Shown piece after piece: positions 16,425 through 24,710 of a stretch of 38,804 nt of DNA; the stretch's first letter is position 1; the number at the start of each line of letters is the position of its first letter. This stretch comes from UBA1723 sp045642085 (lineage in GTDB: Bacteria; Bacteroidota; Bacteroidia; Bacteroidales; Paludibacteraceae): assembly GCA_045642085.1 (NCBI GenBank), contig JAZUIF010000023.1, positions 1 through 38,804 on the forward strand, written 5' to 3'. The position numbers and the translations under genes were made by a program. The notes beneath the pieces are model-generated. The model made no database searches and was not told the origin of the DNA. It saw only the letters and a program-made list of their open reading frames with translations.

Positions 16425-17390
16425 TTATATTTTTCCTTCTTTTTCAAACTTTCTCATCTGATATGTATTAAACAGATTCTGCCAAAGGCTATAGAATCCC
16501 CCTGCAATCGCACAAGATGGATGAAGAAATGTAGAACCAAGCCAGATTATAAATACCGTGTTGCGCTGGGCTAATCCCTGTCCTGCTCCAATATGTTCGC
16601 CATATTTTCTGCCAATCTTTTTTCCGAAGAAGAATAGGAATGCACAAACAATCATTGAGACAAACGCCACAGCTATCTCGATTGGTATTCCAAATTCACT
16701 TGTGATCAAATAACGTAGAGTCAAAGAGATTGCCAAACACATCGCTACCGCCCATAAATATAAAGGCAGATCTTTCCATTGCTTAACAATCTCAATCACT
16801 TTAGGAAATAATATCTGCGTCACTAATGCCATCAACATCGGAGTGACAAGGAGCGGTGTCACACGTCGTACAATCATCAAAAAACTATCATATAGGCTGT
16901 AATCCTGTGTCGACATAAAAGGAATCATCATCGGCACAAAAACGGCTGTAATGAGGTTAGAAATGAGAGTATACGTCGTTGTTGTCTCACTATTGCCTCC
17001 CCAACGTTGAGTGAGAACAACGACACTTCCTGTGGCTGTAGGGCTGGCGACACAGATGAATGCCGCCTCTGCCAACACCACAAACTTTGTCCCTTGCAGA
17101 AGCGACGCAATCAAGGTAATAACCGCCATCACCATCACCTGAAATAGGAACAGCATAAGATGCCAACGAGTGAAATTCAACTTGCGAAGATTCACTTTGC
17201 AGAAAGTGACATAAAGCATCACAAGCACCATCGTCGGTATTAGGAAATCAACTATTGCATTCACTGCACTACGTGTCGACACAGACAACTCAAGGTTATG
17301 ATAGATTACATAAGCAGTGATACCAAACACCATTGCTATAAGCAAGATATACTGGTTGATGAAATGATTAATTTTTTCTTTAGTTGACAT
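16425..17390 (-). CDS. Bile acid:Na+ symporter (BASS/SBF-like) family transporter
   Basis: 321 aa with about ten hydrophobic segments covering nearly the whole protein. The segment EAAFICVASPTATGSVVVLTQRWGG and the late motif GAGQGLAQRNTVFIIWLG with FLHPSCAIA resemble the conserved crossover regions of BASS-type transporters found in Bacteroidetes. These are secondary, usually Na+-coupled, carriers of organic anions; substrate cannot be told from sequence, and bile acid transport should not be assumed. It starts ATGTCAACTAAAG at 17390. Upstream (17428-17451) is a 9-bp inverted repeat, CTATATAAA / TTTATATAG. No neighbour suggests a pathway. Confidence 0.75.
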   Translation of the reverse strand: MSTKEKINHFINQYILLIAMVFGITAYVIYHNLELSVSTRSAVNAIVDFLIPTMVLVMLYVTFCKVNLRKLNFTRWHLMLFLFQVMVMAVITLIASLLQGTKFVVLAEAAFICVASPTATGSVVVLTQRWGGNSETTTTYTLISNLITAVFVPMMIPFMSTQDYSLYDSFLMIVRRVTPLLVTPMLMALVTQILFPKVIEIVKQWKDLPLYLWAVAMCLAISLTLRYLITSEFGIPIEIAVAFVSMIVCAFLFFFGKKIGRKYGEHIGAGQGLAQRNTVFIIWLGSTFLHPSCAIAGGFYSLWQNLFNTYQMRKFEKEGKI

Positions 17391-17427
17391 CTATTTCAAA
17401 ATTTCTATTCGATTATATTGACAACTG

Positions 17428-17451
17428 CTATATAAATTCATCTTTATATAG
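17428..17451. promoter_or_regulatory. AT-rich palindrome upstream of the BASS transporter
   Basis: CTATATAAA (17428-17436) and TTTATATAG (17443-17451), a perfect 9-bp inverted repeat with a 6-nt centre, 38 nt upstream of the transporter start. Possible operator; it could equally be an AT-rich chance palindrome. Confidence 0.3.
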
Positions 17452-17467
17452 TCTATAAAAAACAAAC

Positions 17468-17492
17468 AAGGTCGAGATAGAATCCCGACCTT
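17468..17492 (-). terminator. Terminator of the pentapeptide-papain operon
   Basis: AAGGTCG (17468-17474) pairs with CGACCTT (17486-17492). On the minus strand it is followed by GTTTGTTTTTTATAG, a T-rich tail. It lies 21 nt after the protease stop. Confidence 0.8.
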
Positions 17493-17513
17493 GCCTATAT
17501 TAATCAAGTATGA

Positions 17514-19004
17514 TTATTCCATCTCTTTTGCCAAGCGACCGATCAACTCGGCACCTGTATAATCATTTGTGATTTTGCTTCTCAAATCAGCTGCGAAAAC
17601 CTTAACATCTCCGGCAATCTCATTGTTGAATACAGTAAATGGTTTTGCATCTGAAGAAGTGATGAATGCGAAGTTGTTCTCTAGATTATCGTCGCCTGAC
17701 TCATTCTTTGGATCAAGAGCCAAGAACATGTAGCACTGAGCATCTGTAGAAACGCCATTGCTAAACTGAGATGGCAACTGGTATTCGATTGTCAACTGCT
17801 TGCCTAGTACAGAAGATGCTTTTGCTCCAGCAGGAAGGATTGCATTTACATTCACATCAGCCAAGATTGACTTCTCGTGGAAATGCTTCTTCTTATATAG
17901 AGTATAAACGATATTGCTGTTAGACAAGTTTACATCGCTAGTACCATTATTGATGATATCGTATGTCAACTTACGGTTTCCATTAGCAAGAGCCTCATCA
18001 GATACTACCTCAAGTTTCAAATCTACACCTGAGATACCTCTTGTAGCAGCAGTATTGCTTGTAGAGTAATCCTTGTCGTTAGAAGCCGACCATACACCAA
18101 ATGCGAAGTTGTTGATGAAGTGGTTGTAACCGACCCAAATGAATCCGTTGTCACCCCACTCTGTTGCACCCCATGAGTTCTGGATACGGAATGCCTTTCT
18201 TGAATCATCATAACCGACTACCAACATTGCGTGGTAAGCATGACCTCCGTTGTATGAATCTGGATCATCTGAAGTGATAACCGCACTATTGCTCCAACGC
18301 ATGAAATTCTCTCCTAGTTTAGCACCAACTACAAGTGGTCCTTCAACAAGTTTTGCCTTCAAGTTAGCCGCTGTCATACCATAAGGGCCATTACCATTCA
18401 ACTCTCTTGTGTAAGCCACCAAACGGTAAGCTCCAAGTTTGTTGCTTGAACCAGTAGGAGTAGCTCCATCACATGTCATTTTCTGACCTGTAAATGGTTT
18501 TACCGACATAGTTGCAGCACCCTTGTTAATCAAAACCTTGAATGCAGGGTCGAAGCTAGAACCTCCACACTGATTAGAAGTCGAGCTAGCGTAACCTGAT
18601 CTCATTCCATGCCAAAGGTCGATTGGAGATGTCTGATATGAAGATGAGTTCTTAGCGCTAGTACGCTTTGCATCTATATTATCAAGTGTTGTTTTTAGTC
18701 CGTAACCAGTAGCCCAAGCCACACAAGTACCATACTGGCCCTGATTACCTACTGCTGGAGTATAATCTGTCCAAAGTTTTGATGATGGAAGAGCAGAGTC
18801 GTCGTCATCAAGACCATCTACATTCTCATCGTCGATATCCTCATTCTGAGGGATATATCCCATACTATCAAGAAGTGCCGACAATATATCGATTACGGCA
18901 TTAACCGTATTCTCGTCACATGAAGTCAAAGAAAGTGGCATTGCGGCAATTGTGCCTCCAACAACCAATTTACCTAAACGACTACGTAGATTTCTTATAT
19001 TCAT
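17514..19004 (-). CDS. Papain-family (C1A) cysteine protease, lipoprotein
   Basis: 496 aa. Twin-Arg-poor signal with lipobox LTSC (Cys29), then an acidic linker (about 54-70, DDENVDGLDDDD). The papain domain runs from about 78 to 310: oxyanion Gln88 and nucleophile Cys94 in NQGQYGTCVAWA, His258 in HAYHAMLVVGYDD, and Asn276 in QNSWGATEWGDNGFIWV. The C-terminal ~170 residues have no recognised domain and look beta-rich (a CARDB-like or Ig-like role is possible). No long pro-region precedes the domain, so it may not be made as a classic zymogen. It is the second gene of an operon: the pentapeptide-like lipoprotein ends 6 nt upstream. Both are lipidated, suggesting a pair working on the same membrane. 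Substrate unknown. Confidence 0.88.
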   Translation of the reverse strand: MNIRNLRSRLGKLVVGGTIAAMPLSLTSCDENTVNAVIDILSALLDSMGYIPQNEDIDDENVDGLDDDDSALPSSKLWTDYTPAVGNQGQYGTCVAWATGYGLKTTLDNIDAKRTSAKNSSSYQTSPIDLWHGMRSGYASSTSNQCGGSSFDPAFKVLINKGAATMSVKPFTGQKMTCDGATPTGSSNKLGAYRLVAYTRELNGNGPYGMTAANLKAKLVEGPLVVGAKLGENFMRWSNSAVITSDDPDSYNGGHAYHAMLVVGYDDSRKAFRIQNSWGATEWGDNGFIWVGYNHFINNFAFGVWSASNDKDYSTSNTAATRGISGVDLKLEVVSDEALANGNRKLTYDIINNGTSDVNLSNSNIVYTLYKKKHFHEKSILADVNVNAILPAGAKASSVLGKQLTIEYQLPSQFSNGVSTDAQCYMFLALDPKNESGDDNLENNFAFITSSDAKPFTVFNNEIAGDVKVFAADLRSKITNDYTGAELIGRLAKEME

Positions 19005-19010
19005 ACCTAA

Positions 19011-20117
19011 TTATTTATGGTTAATTTTTGCCTTTTTGATATCAATTGCTTTAGAATCTATTTTATCAGGATCCTGAACTACTGATTCACCATCTTCACT
19101 ATCCTTCTTCTGTCCTGCCAAACGGAAGATATGCTTTTCGCTAGAAACAAATCTATACACGCTCTCATCATTTACAACCTTCTCAATCTTGACATTAGAC
19201 AAGTCTGGAGTAAAGAAGAACAACGCTTCGTTCATATCCATAGCATGAGCAAATGAATTTGAGAAACGGCTTGGTGAATTGAACACACAATAATTAAGAC
19301 TTACCTTTCCAAAGATCTCAGCATGAGTCATGATAACTGGAGCCAAGAACTTAGAATAAGACAAATCAAAATCATGACTGAACTTAGCATAGTTGAACAA
19401 AGCAGCGCCACGAATTGTAAGGTTTGAGAAAATAGCGTCGCCTTCAAACGTAGTGTTGTTCATCATCAATTCAGAACAAATCAACTTATGGAAATTAGCG
19501 TCACCTTTGAATGTGGCATCCATAAATGAGATGTTTCCATTCGAATAGCTGGATGTGAAAGAGAAATTCTTTTCAGCTGTGATCTCATAGAAACGGTTGA
19601 TACCTCCTCTAAGTTCCACCAAATCAAACTTTGCATTCTCTCCAAAAGTAGACTTACTGAAATCGATATTGTCGGCGACCATTACCTTTGTGAAATCAAC
19701 TTCACCACGGAAATCACAGTCTGAGAATGTCAATGAACGACGGAAATTTGTGCTACAAGAGAATTTATCCTTGAACATCGACTTTCCACGCACGTTGCCC
19801 ATAAACAAACAATGATTGAAGTATATCGGAACCTCCACATCTACCTCAACTGCGATACCAGAAGTGATTCGTGGATCTCCACAAAGAGTGAAATCCAAAT
19901 CATCCCAAATCATACAATTCATCAACTGAATAGGCTTACCCTTCTTAATCATCTTTACGATGTCAGCGGCATGATATTCAGTCATCGCACTAGATGTCCC
20001 TGATTCTGGCTCTCTCGCCTCTGCATTGTTCCCTCCAATTCGTCCACATGAAAGGTTAAAAAAAGAGAACAATAGCAACACTGTCAACTTTATGAAATAA
20101 ATCTGTGACTTAGTCAT
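19011..20117 (-). CDS. Pentapeptide-repeat-like lipoprotein
   Basis: 368 aa. Signal with lipobox NLSC (Cys24), a 50-residue linker and helix, then about 200 residues (roughly 95-300) of degenerate pentapeptide-type repeats with Phe at the centre (CLFMGNV, CDFRGEVDFTKV, STFGENAKFDLV, ATFKGDANFHKL, TTFEGDAIFSNL, AKFSHDFDLSYS), expected to form a right-handed quadrilateral beta helix. The last 60 residues are charged and probably disordered. Pentapeptide-repeat proteins often mimic or shield surfaces; a lipid-anchored one next to a protease could be scaffold, inhibitor or substrate, all untested. First gene of the operon with the papain-like lipoprotein. A -7 box lies 26 nt upstream of the ATG. 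Confidence 0.78.
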   Translation of the reverse strand: MTKSQIYFIKLTVLLLFSFFNLSCGRIGGNNAEAREPESGTSSAMTEYHAADIVKMIKKGKPIQLMNCMIWDDLDFTLCGDPRITSGIAVEVDVEVPIYFNHCLFMGNVRGKSMFKDKFSCSTNFRRSLTFSDCDFRGEVDFTKVMVADNIDFSKSTFGENAKFDLVELRGGINRFYEITAEKNFSFTSSYSNGNISFMDATFKGDANFHKLICSELMMNNTTFEGDAIFSNLTIRGAALFNYAKFSHDFDLSYSKFLAPVIMTHAEIFGKVSLNYCVFNSPSRFSNSFAHAMDMNEALFFFTPDLSNVKIEKVVNDESVYRFVSSEKHIFRLAGQKKDSEDGESVVQDPDKIDSKAIDIKKAKINHK

Positions 20118-20143
20118 ATACCTAATTTTACTCTATTTTAAAG

Positions 20144-20151
20144 CAAAGTTA
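20144..20151 (-). promoter_or_regulatory. -7 box of the pentapeptide-papain operon
   Basis: CAAAGTTA on the plus strand reads TAACTTTG on the minus strand, 26 nt upstream of the ATG at 20117. The rest of 20152-20312 is AT-rich and shows no gene. Confidence 0.55.
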
Positions 20152-20320
20152 GTTTTTTTTGACAACTATTATACCAAAAAGCGGCAAAAATGAGATATTC
20201 TAGACAAAAAAAGAGTATTGTTTAATAACATACATTATAAACATCACATTCAAAATGGCGAGCAAGTCACTGTAACATAGCGACATAAGTTTTCACGCAA
20301 CTACTATTGCACAAAAAAAA

Positions 20321-20342
20321 GAGACGCGAGTGATCGCGTCTC
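20321..20342 (-). terminator. Terminator of the FKBP operon
   Basis: GAGACGCGA (20321-20329) pairs with TCGCGTCTC (20334-20342). On the minus strand the stem is followed by eight T (plus-strand A at 20313-20320). It belongs to the same family of GAGACG-stem hairpins seen at 24569, 25729 and 26862. Confidence 0.9.
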
Positions 20343-20368
20343 CATATAAGAAATCTAAAAGAATCAGA

Positions 20369-21109
20369 TTATCTACGAGGCATACCTGGACGCATTGGCA
20401 CCTCAGGATCTACCTCTACAAGCTCTACCTCAAATGTGATACATGAACCTGGAGGAATAGAACCTGCTTCGCCGTCACCGTAAGCCAAACGAGCTGGAAT
20501 AGCAAGCTGTGCCTTACCTCCCTGCTTCATCATCTTAATACCCTCAGAGAATCCAGGGATAACATTTCTAAGATTGAATACAGCTGGCTCACCACGCTCG
20601 ATTGAGCTATCGAATACAGTACCATCGATCAACTTACCTGTATAGTTAACCTTTACAAAAGATGAATCAGACGGCTGCTTACCTGTACCCTCAACGATTG
20701 ATTTATAGTGCAATCCTGAAGCTGTGACCTGTACACCCTCCTGTTGCTTATTCGACTCCAAGAACGTCTCTTCTGCAGCTCTGTTCACTTTGATTTGAGC
20801 GTCACGTACCTTAGTCACATACTCCTGCATTACGTTTCTAGCCTCTTCTATAGACATTGGAAGGGCATCCTCGTCGGCTGCCTTCAAAGCCTGAGCGAAA
20901 CCTGCAATTAGAGCATCCTTGTTGATTGTATCACCAGGGAATCTCTCCAAATCGTGTCTGAATCCATCACCTACATTTACTCCAAGAGCAAAAGATACAG
21001 AATCAACATCCGACTTCAAATCCTTAACTGACATCGACGACTGCTTCTGGCATGATGTCGACGCTAGTAGTGCCATTACAGACACTGCTGTCATTAACTG
21101 CTTTCTCAT
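20369..21109 (-). CDS. FKBP-type peptidyl-prolyl isomerase, lipoprotein
   Basis: 246 aa. Lipobox STSC (Cys20), so it is probably in the outer membrane. An N-terminal Mip/FkpA-type helical dimerisation region starts at DSVSFALGVNVG (about 36-47), followed by an FKBP domain (about 125-233) with YTGKLIDGTVFDSS, VIPGFSEGIKMMKQGG and AIPARLAYGDGEAGSIPPG. It catalyses cis-trans prolyl isomerisation and may act as a chaperone for exported proteins. Third and last gene of the FKBP operon, 45 nt after the previous one across a purine-rich leader. The C-terminus has a Pro/Arg tail (VPMRPGMPRR). Confidence 0.9.
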   Translation of the reverse strand: MRKQLMTAVSVMALLASTSCQKQSSMSVKDLKSDVDSVSFALGVNVGDGFRHDLERFPGDTINKDALIAGFAQALKAADEDALPMSIEEARNVMQEYVTKVRDAQIKVNRAAEETFLESNKQQEGVQVTASGLHYKSIVEGTGKQPSDSSFVKVNYTGKLIDGTVFDSSIERGEPAVFNLRNVIPGFSEGIKMMKQGGKAQLAIPARLAYGDGEAGSIPPGSCITFEVELVEVDPEVPMRPGMPRR

Positions 21110-21154
21110 TATAATAATTTTTTTCTTTTTTTCGTTTTCGTCTTCGTCAACGTA

Positions 21155-21901
21155 TTACATTGTACGCTGATATGGTTTGAACTGGAATTTAGCCGAGCTA
21201 CGAGCCTGAGCCTTCTCAATACCAAGAAGCTCAACATCAAAAATCAAGATTGAGTTTGGCTTAATCTTTCCCATAGCACGGTTGCCATATGCAAGTTCAG
21301 AAGGAATATAGAATTTATACTTACTTCCGACAGGCATCAACTGGATACCCTCTGTCCATCCCGGAATAACCTTATTAAGTTCGAACGAGATTGGCGATGT
21401 AGAGCTATCGAAAATTGTACCGTCAGTCAAAGTACCTGTATAAGTCACCGACACCTTATCTGTTGCTTTTGGTTTTTCTCCAGCACCCTGGAAGACTACC
21501 TGATACTGTAAGCCAGACGCTGTTTCATTAACTCCAGCTTTAGTCTTATTGTTAGCCATCCATATCTTGTTAGCGGCCAAATCCTTCATCGACTTCTCCT
21601 GTTCAGCCTTCTGCATCACTTCAGAGATGACGTTGCCCGATGCAGCAGCCTTGATTTTCAAGTTTGCTGTATCCTTATTTAAAACATTCTTCAACGCCTC
21701 ACAAAATGCTGCTGTATTGATGTTATCGATAGGAAGCTGCTTAAACTGCTCCTGAAGGCTCATACCGATATTGATACCAAGAGCATAGCTGACCGAGTCA
21801 ATCGAATTAGCCAATGCGTTAGCATCCTTTTTGCCTCCTTTTGCTGCAGAAGTCCCTATCGCTAGCGATAATGACATCACCGCCAAAAACAATTTCTTCA
21901 T
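21155..21901 (-). CDS. FKBP-type peptidyl-prolyl isomerase, periplasmic
   Basis: 248 aa. Type I signal peptide (about 1-20, ending GTSAA) without a lipobox, so a soluble periplasmic protein is expected. Same architecture as its neighbours: DSVSYALGINIG helical region near residue 36, then FKBP with YTGTLTDGTIFDSS, VIPGWTEGIQLMPVG and YIPSELAYGNRAMGKIKPNS. A C-terminal extension of about 20 residues follows the domain (KFQFKPYQRTM). Middle gene of the operon: it starts 8 nt after the cytoplasmic paralogue ends. Confidence 0.9.
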   Translation of the reverse strand: MKKLFLAVMSLSLAIGTSAAKGGKKDANALANSIDSVSYALGINIGMSLQEQFKQLPIDNINTAAFCEALKNVLNKDTANLKIKAAASGNVISEVMQKAEQEKSMKDLAANKIWMANNKTKAGVNETASGLQYQVVFQGAGEKPKATDKVSVTYTGTLTDGTIFDSSTSPISFELNKVIPGWTEGIQLMPVGSKYKFYIPSELAYGNRAMGKIKPNSILIFDVELLGIEKAQARSSAKFQFKPYQRTM

Positions 21902-21909
21902 AATTTCAT

Positions 21910-22494
21910 TTATTTAATAGCCAACAACTCGACATCAAAAATAAGTGTAGAATTTGGTTCGATTGCCTCACCTGCGCCATACTCTCCGTATGCCAATTCA
22001 GACGGAATGTAAAGTTGCCACTTTGAGCCTACTGGCATCAACTGCAAAGCCTCAACCCATCCTGGAATAACTCCATTAACTGGGAACTGAGCCGACTGGC
22101 CACGCTGGTAGCTGCTATCGAATACTCTTCCATCGATCAAACGACCCTCGTAATGACAATCTACAGTATCTGTCTCCTTTGGTTTGGCACCTGTACCTGC
22201 AACCAACACCTTATATTGAAGTCCACTTGCTGTTGTTACAACACCCTCGTTATTCTTATTTTTCGCCAAAAACTCTTCGCCTGCCTTCTTGTTCTTTGAC
22301 ATAACCTCAGTCTTCTGCTTAGCAAAGAACTCATTGATTGTGCTCTGAGCCTCATCGGCTGTCATCTGCACCTTCTCACCATTGAAAACAGACTTGATTG
22401 CACTTGCAAAATCATCAACATTAATACAATCCAAACCACTCTGCTTCATATTTGAAGCCATCGACATGCCAAGTGCATAACTTAATTTATCCAT
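21910..22494 (-). CDS. FKBP-type peptidyl-prolyl isomerase, cytoplasmic
   Basis: 194 aa with no signal peptide: the protein begins directly at the helical region (MDKLSYALGMSMA), which in the two downstream paralogues comes after the signal. FKBP domain about 82-194 with YEGRLIDGRVFDSS, VIPGWVEALQLMPVG and YIPSELAYGEYGAGEAIEPNS. First gene of the three-FKBP operon, 32 nt after a -7 box. A cytoplasmic location is inferred from the lack of any hydrophobic N-terminus; a longer start is excluded because the promoter is close. Confidence 0.9.
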   Translation of the reverse strand: MDKLSYALGMSMASNMKQSGLDCINVDDFASAIKSVFNGEKVQMTADEAQSTINEFFAKQKTEVMSKNKKAGEEFLAKNKNNEGVVTTASGLQYKVLVAGTGAKPKETDTVDCHYEGRLIDGRVFDSSYQRGQSAQFPVNGVIPGWVEALQLMPVGSKWQLYIPSELAYGEYGAGEAIEPNSTLIFDVELLAIK

Positions 22495-22525
22495 AACAGT
22501 ACTCTTATTCTTTCGTTAATTTTGG

Positions 22526-22533
22526 CAAAAATA
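22526..22533 (-). promoter_or_regulatory. -7 box of the FKBP operon
   Basis: CAAAAATA on the plus strand reads TATTTTTG on the minus strand. No clear -33 TTTG was found. Confidence 0.45.
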
Positions 22534-22626
22534 CTTATTATTTTTTGTTTTCTCATATTATATAGGCAATAAACACACACCAATTTTGATTTTTATTGTT
22601 TTACAACATAAATAATCGGCATTTTG

Positions 22627-22658
22627 TTTGCGTAAAAATGTCGTTTAAACTAATTTTG
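22627..22658 (+). promoter_or_regulatory. Promoter of typA
   Basis: TTTG (22627-22630), 20-nt spacer, TAATTTTG (22651-22658). An exact Bacteroides-type promoter, 21 nt before the ATG. Confidence 0.8.
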
Positions 22659-22679
22659 CGGCAAATTTAAAATGTTAGT

Positions 22680-24482
22680 ATGCAAAAAGTAAGAAATGTG
22701 GCAATCATTGCCCACGTTGACCACGGTAAGACAACGCTAGTAGATAAGATGCTCCTTGCAGGACAGCTTTTCTCTGAACGCGAAAAACCACAAGAGTTGA
22801 TTTTGGATAACAACGATCTTGAAAGAGAGCGTGGTATAACAATCGTGTCTAAGAATGTATCTATCCGTTACAAGGGATACAAAATCAATATTATTGATAC
22901 TCCAGGACACTCCGACTTCGGTGGTGAGGTTGAGCGTGTGCTTAACATGGCTGATGGTGTGCTTCTTCTTGTCGACGCGTTTGAAGGTCCAATGCCTCAG
23001 ACTCGTTTCGTGCTACAGAAGGCTATCGAAATTGGTTTGAAGCCAATCGTAGTCATCAACAAGGTTGACAAGCCTAACTGTCGTCCAGAGGAGGTTCAGG
23101 AGGAGGTTTTCGACCTCATGTTCAATCTTGACGCTTCAGAGGAGCAGCTTGACTTCCCTACTATCTATGGTTCTGCTAAGAACAACTGGATGAGTACAGA
23201 CTGGAAGGCTCCTAGAGTCGACGATATCACTCCAGTGCTTGACGCTATCATCGAGCACATCCCAGAGCCTCACTACAATGAAGGTCCAACTCAGATGTTG
23301 ATCACATCTCTTGACTACTCTTCTTTCGTAGGTCGTATCGCTGTAGGTCGTGTACACAGAGGTAAGATCCGTGAGGGTCAGGACATCGCTCTTGTTAAGA
23401 GAGATGGTTCAATCCAGAAGAACAGAATCAAAGAGTTGAGAGTATTCGAGGGATTCTCTCAGTCGAAAGTATATGAGGCAGAGTGTGGTGAGATCGTAGC
23501 AGTTATCGGTATCGAGAACTTTGAGATCGGTGATTCAATCTGTGATTTCGAGAATCCAGAACCACTTCCACCAATCGCTATCGACGAGCCAACAATGTCA
23601 ATGGTGTTCACAATCAACGACTCTCCTTTCTTCGGTAAGGATGGTAAGTTTGTGACATCTCGTCATATCAACGACCGTTTGATCAAGGAGCTTGACCGCA
23701 ACCTAGCGCTTCGTGTCAAGAAATCTGAGACAGAGGATATGTGGTCTGTATTTGGTCGTGGAGTGCTTCACTTGTCTGTCCTAATCGAGACAATGCGTCG
23801 TGAGGGTTACGAGCTTCAGGTTGGTCAGCCACAGGTTATCTTCAAGGAGATCGACGGCAAGAAGTGTGAGCCAATCGAGGAGTTGACAATCAACACTCCT
23901 GATGAGGTTTCAGGTAAGATTATTGAGATGGTTTCTGTCCGCAAGGGAGAAATGGTTTCAATGGAGAAGAAGGGCGACCGTGTACACTTGGTATTCCAGA
24001 TTCCTTCACGTGGTATCATCGGTCTACGTACAAACGTACTTACTGCTTCTGCAGGTGAGGCTATCATGGCACACAGATTCCTAGAGTATCAGCCATATAA
24101 GGGAGATATCGAGAAGAGAACAAACGGTTCTATGATCGCAATGGAAAGCGGTACTGCATTTGCATACGCAATCGATAAGCTTCAGGATCGTGGTAAGTTC
24201 TTTATCTTCCCTCAGGATGAGGTTTACGCAGGACAGGTTGTAGGTGAGCATGCAAAGGACAACGACTTGGTAGTCAATGTGACTAAGGCAAAACAGCTTA
24301 CAAACATGCGTTCAAAGAGTTCGGATGAGAAGGCTAAGATCATTCCTCCAATCGTGTTCTCACTTGAGGAGGCACTTGAGTACATCAAGGAAGACGAGTA
24401 TGTAGAGGTCACTCCAAATCACATGCGTCTTCGTAAGATTATCCTTGATGAGACTGAGCGTAAGAAAGCAAGCAGACAGTAA
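22680..24482 (+). CDS. typA: Ribosome-associated GTPase TypA/BipA
   Basis: 600 aa, translational GTPase involved in 50S assembly and stress or low-temperature growth. G1 AHVDHGKT (11-18), G2 around RGITI (51-55), G3 DTPGH (73-77), G4 NKVD (127-130). EF-G-like domains follow, and the BipA-specific C-terminal domain includes TNVLTASAGEAIMAHRF and a KAKQLTNMRSKSSDEK stretch near the end. Length is normal for the family. Monocistronic, with a strong promoter 21 nt upstream and a repeat carrying a terminator hairpin just downstream. Confidence 0.97.
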   Translation: MQKVRNVAIIAHVDHGKTTLVDKMLLAGQLFSEREKPQELILDNNDLERERGITIVSKNVSIRYKGYKINIIDTPGHSDFGGEVERVLNMADGVLLLVDAFEGPMPQTRFVLQKAIEIGLKPIVVINKVDKPNCRPEEVQEEVFDLMFNLDASEEQLDFPTIYGSAKNNWMSTDWKAPRVDDITPVLDAIIEHIPEPHYNEGPTQMLITSLDYSSFVGRIAVGRVHRGKIREGQDIALVKRDGSIQKNRIKELRVFEGFSQSKVYEAECGEIVAVIGIENFEIGDSICDFENPEPLPPIAIDEPTMSMVFTINDSPFFGKDGKFVTSRHINDRLIKELDRNLALRVKKSETEDMWSVFGRGVLHLSVLIETMRREGYELQVGQPQVIFKEIDGKKCEPIEELTINTPDEVSGKIIEMVSVRKGEMVSMEKKGDRVHLVFQIPSRGIIGLRTNVLTASAGEAIMAHRFLEYQPYKGDIEKRTNGSMIAMESGTAFAYAIDKLQDRGKFFIFPQDEVYAGQVVGEHAKDNDLVVNVTKAKQLTNMRSKSSDEKAKIIPPIVFSLEEALEYIKEDEYVEVTPNHMRLRKIILDETERKKASRQ

Positions 24483-24486
24483 TTAC

Positions 24487-24597
24487 AATTCGTAATTCGT
24501 AATGCATAATTCGTAATTGTCGGCACAATCCATCTTTGGTGGAAATTCCGACAATGGAACCATTCGTAGAGACGTCGCGTGCGGCGTCTCTTCTTTT
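24487..24597 (+). repeat. 111-bp direct repeat, left copy (flanks Rpn nuclease; terminates typA)
   Basis: Composed of AT-rich AATTCGTAATTC units, an inverted repeat ATTGTCGG / CCGACAAT, and a terminator-like hairpin GAGACGTCGC-GT-GCGGCGTCTC (24569-24590) with T tract after it. The copy at 25647-25757 is identical except for one base (C24524 versus T25684). The hairpin probably terminates typA. Confidence 0.9.
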
Positions 24598-24633
24598 TTT
24601 CCGCAATTCACTTCATAATACCAATAAAAAGCA

Positions 24634-24641
24634 TACCTTTG
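24634..24641 (+). promoter_or_regulatory. -7 box of the first Rpn gene
   Basis: TACCTTTG, 69 nt upstream of the ATG at 24711. No exact -33 box. Confidence 0.45.
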
Positions 24642-24710
24642 CAAAGATAAATGTTTGGTTTAGTCGTCGGATTATACAAACAAGTACAAACTAAAATTAG
24701 TAACTAAAAA

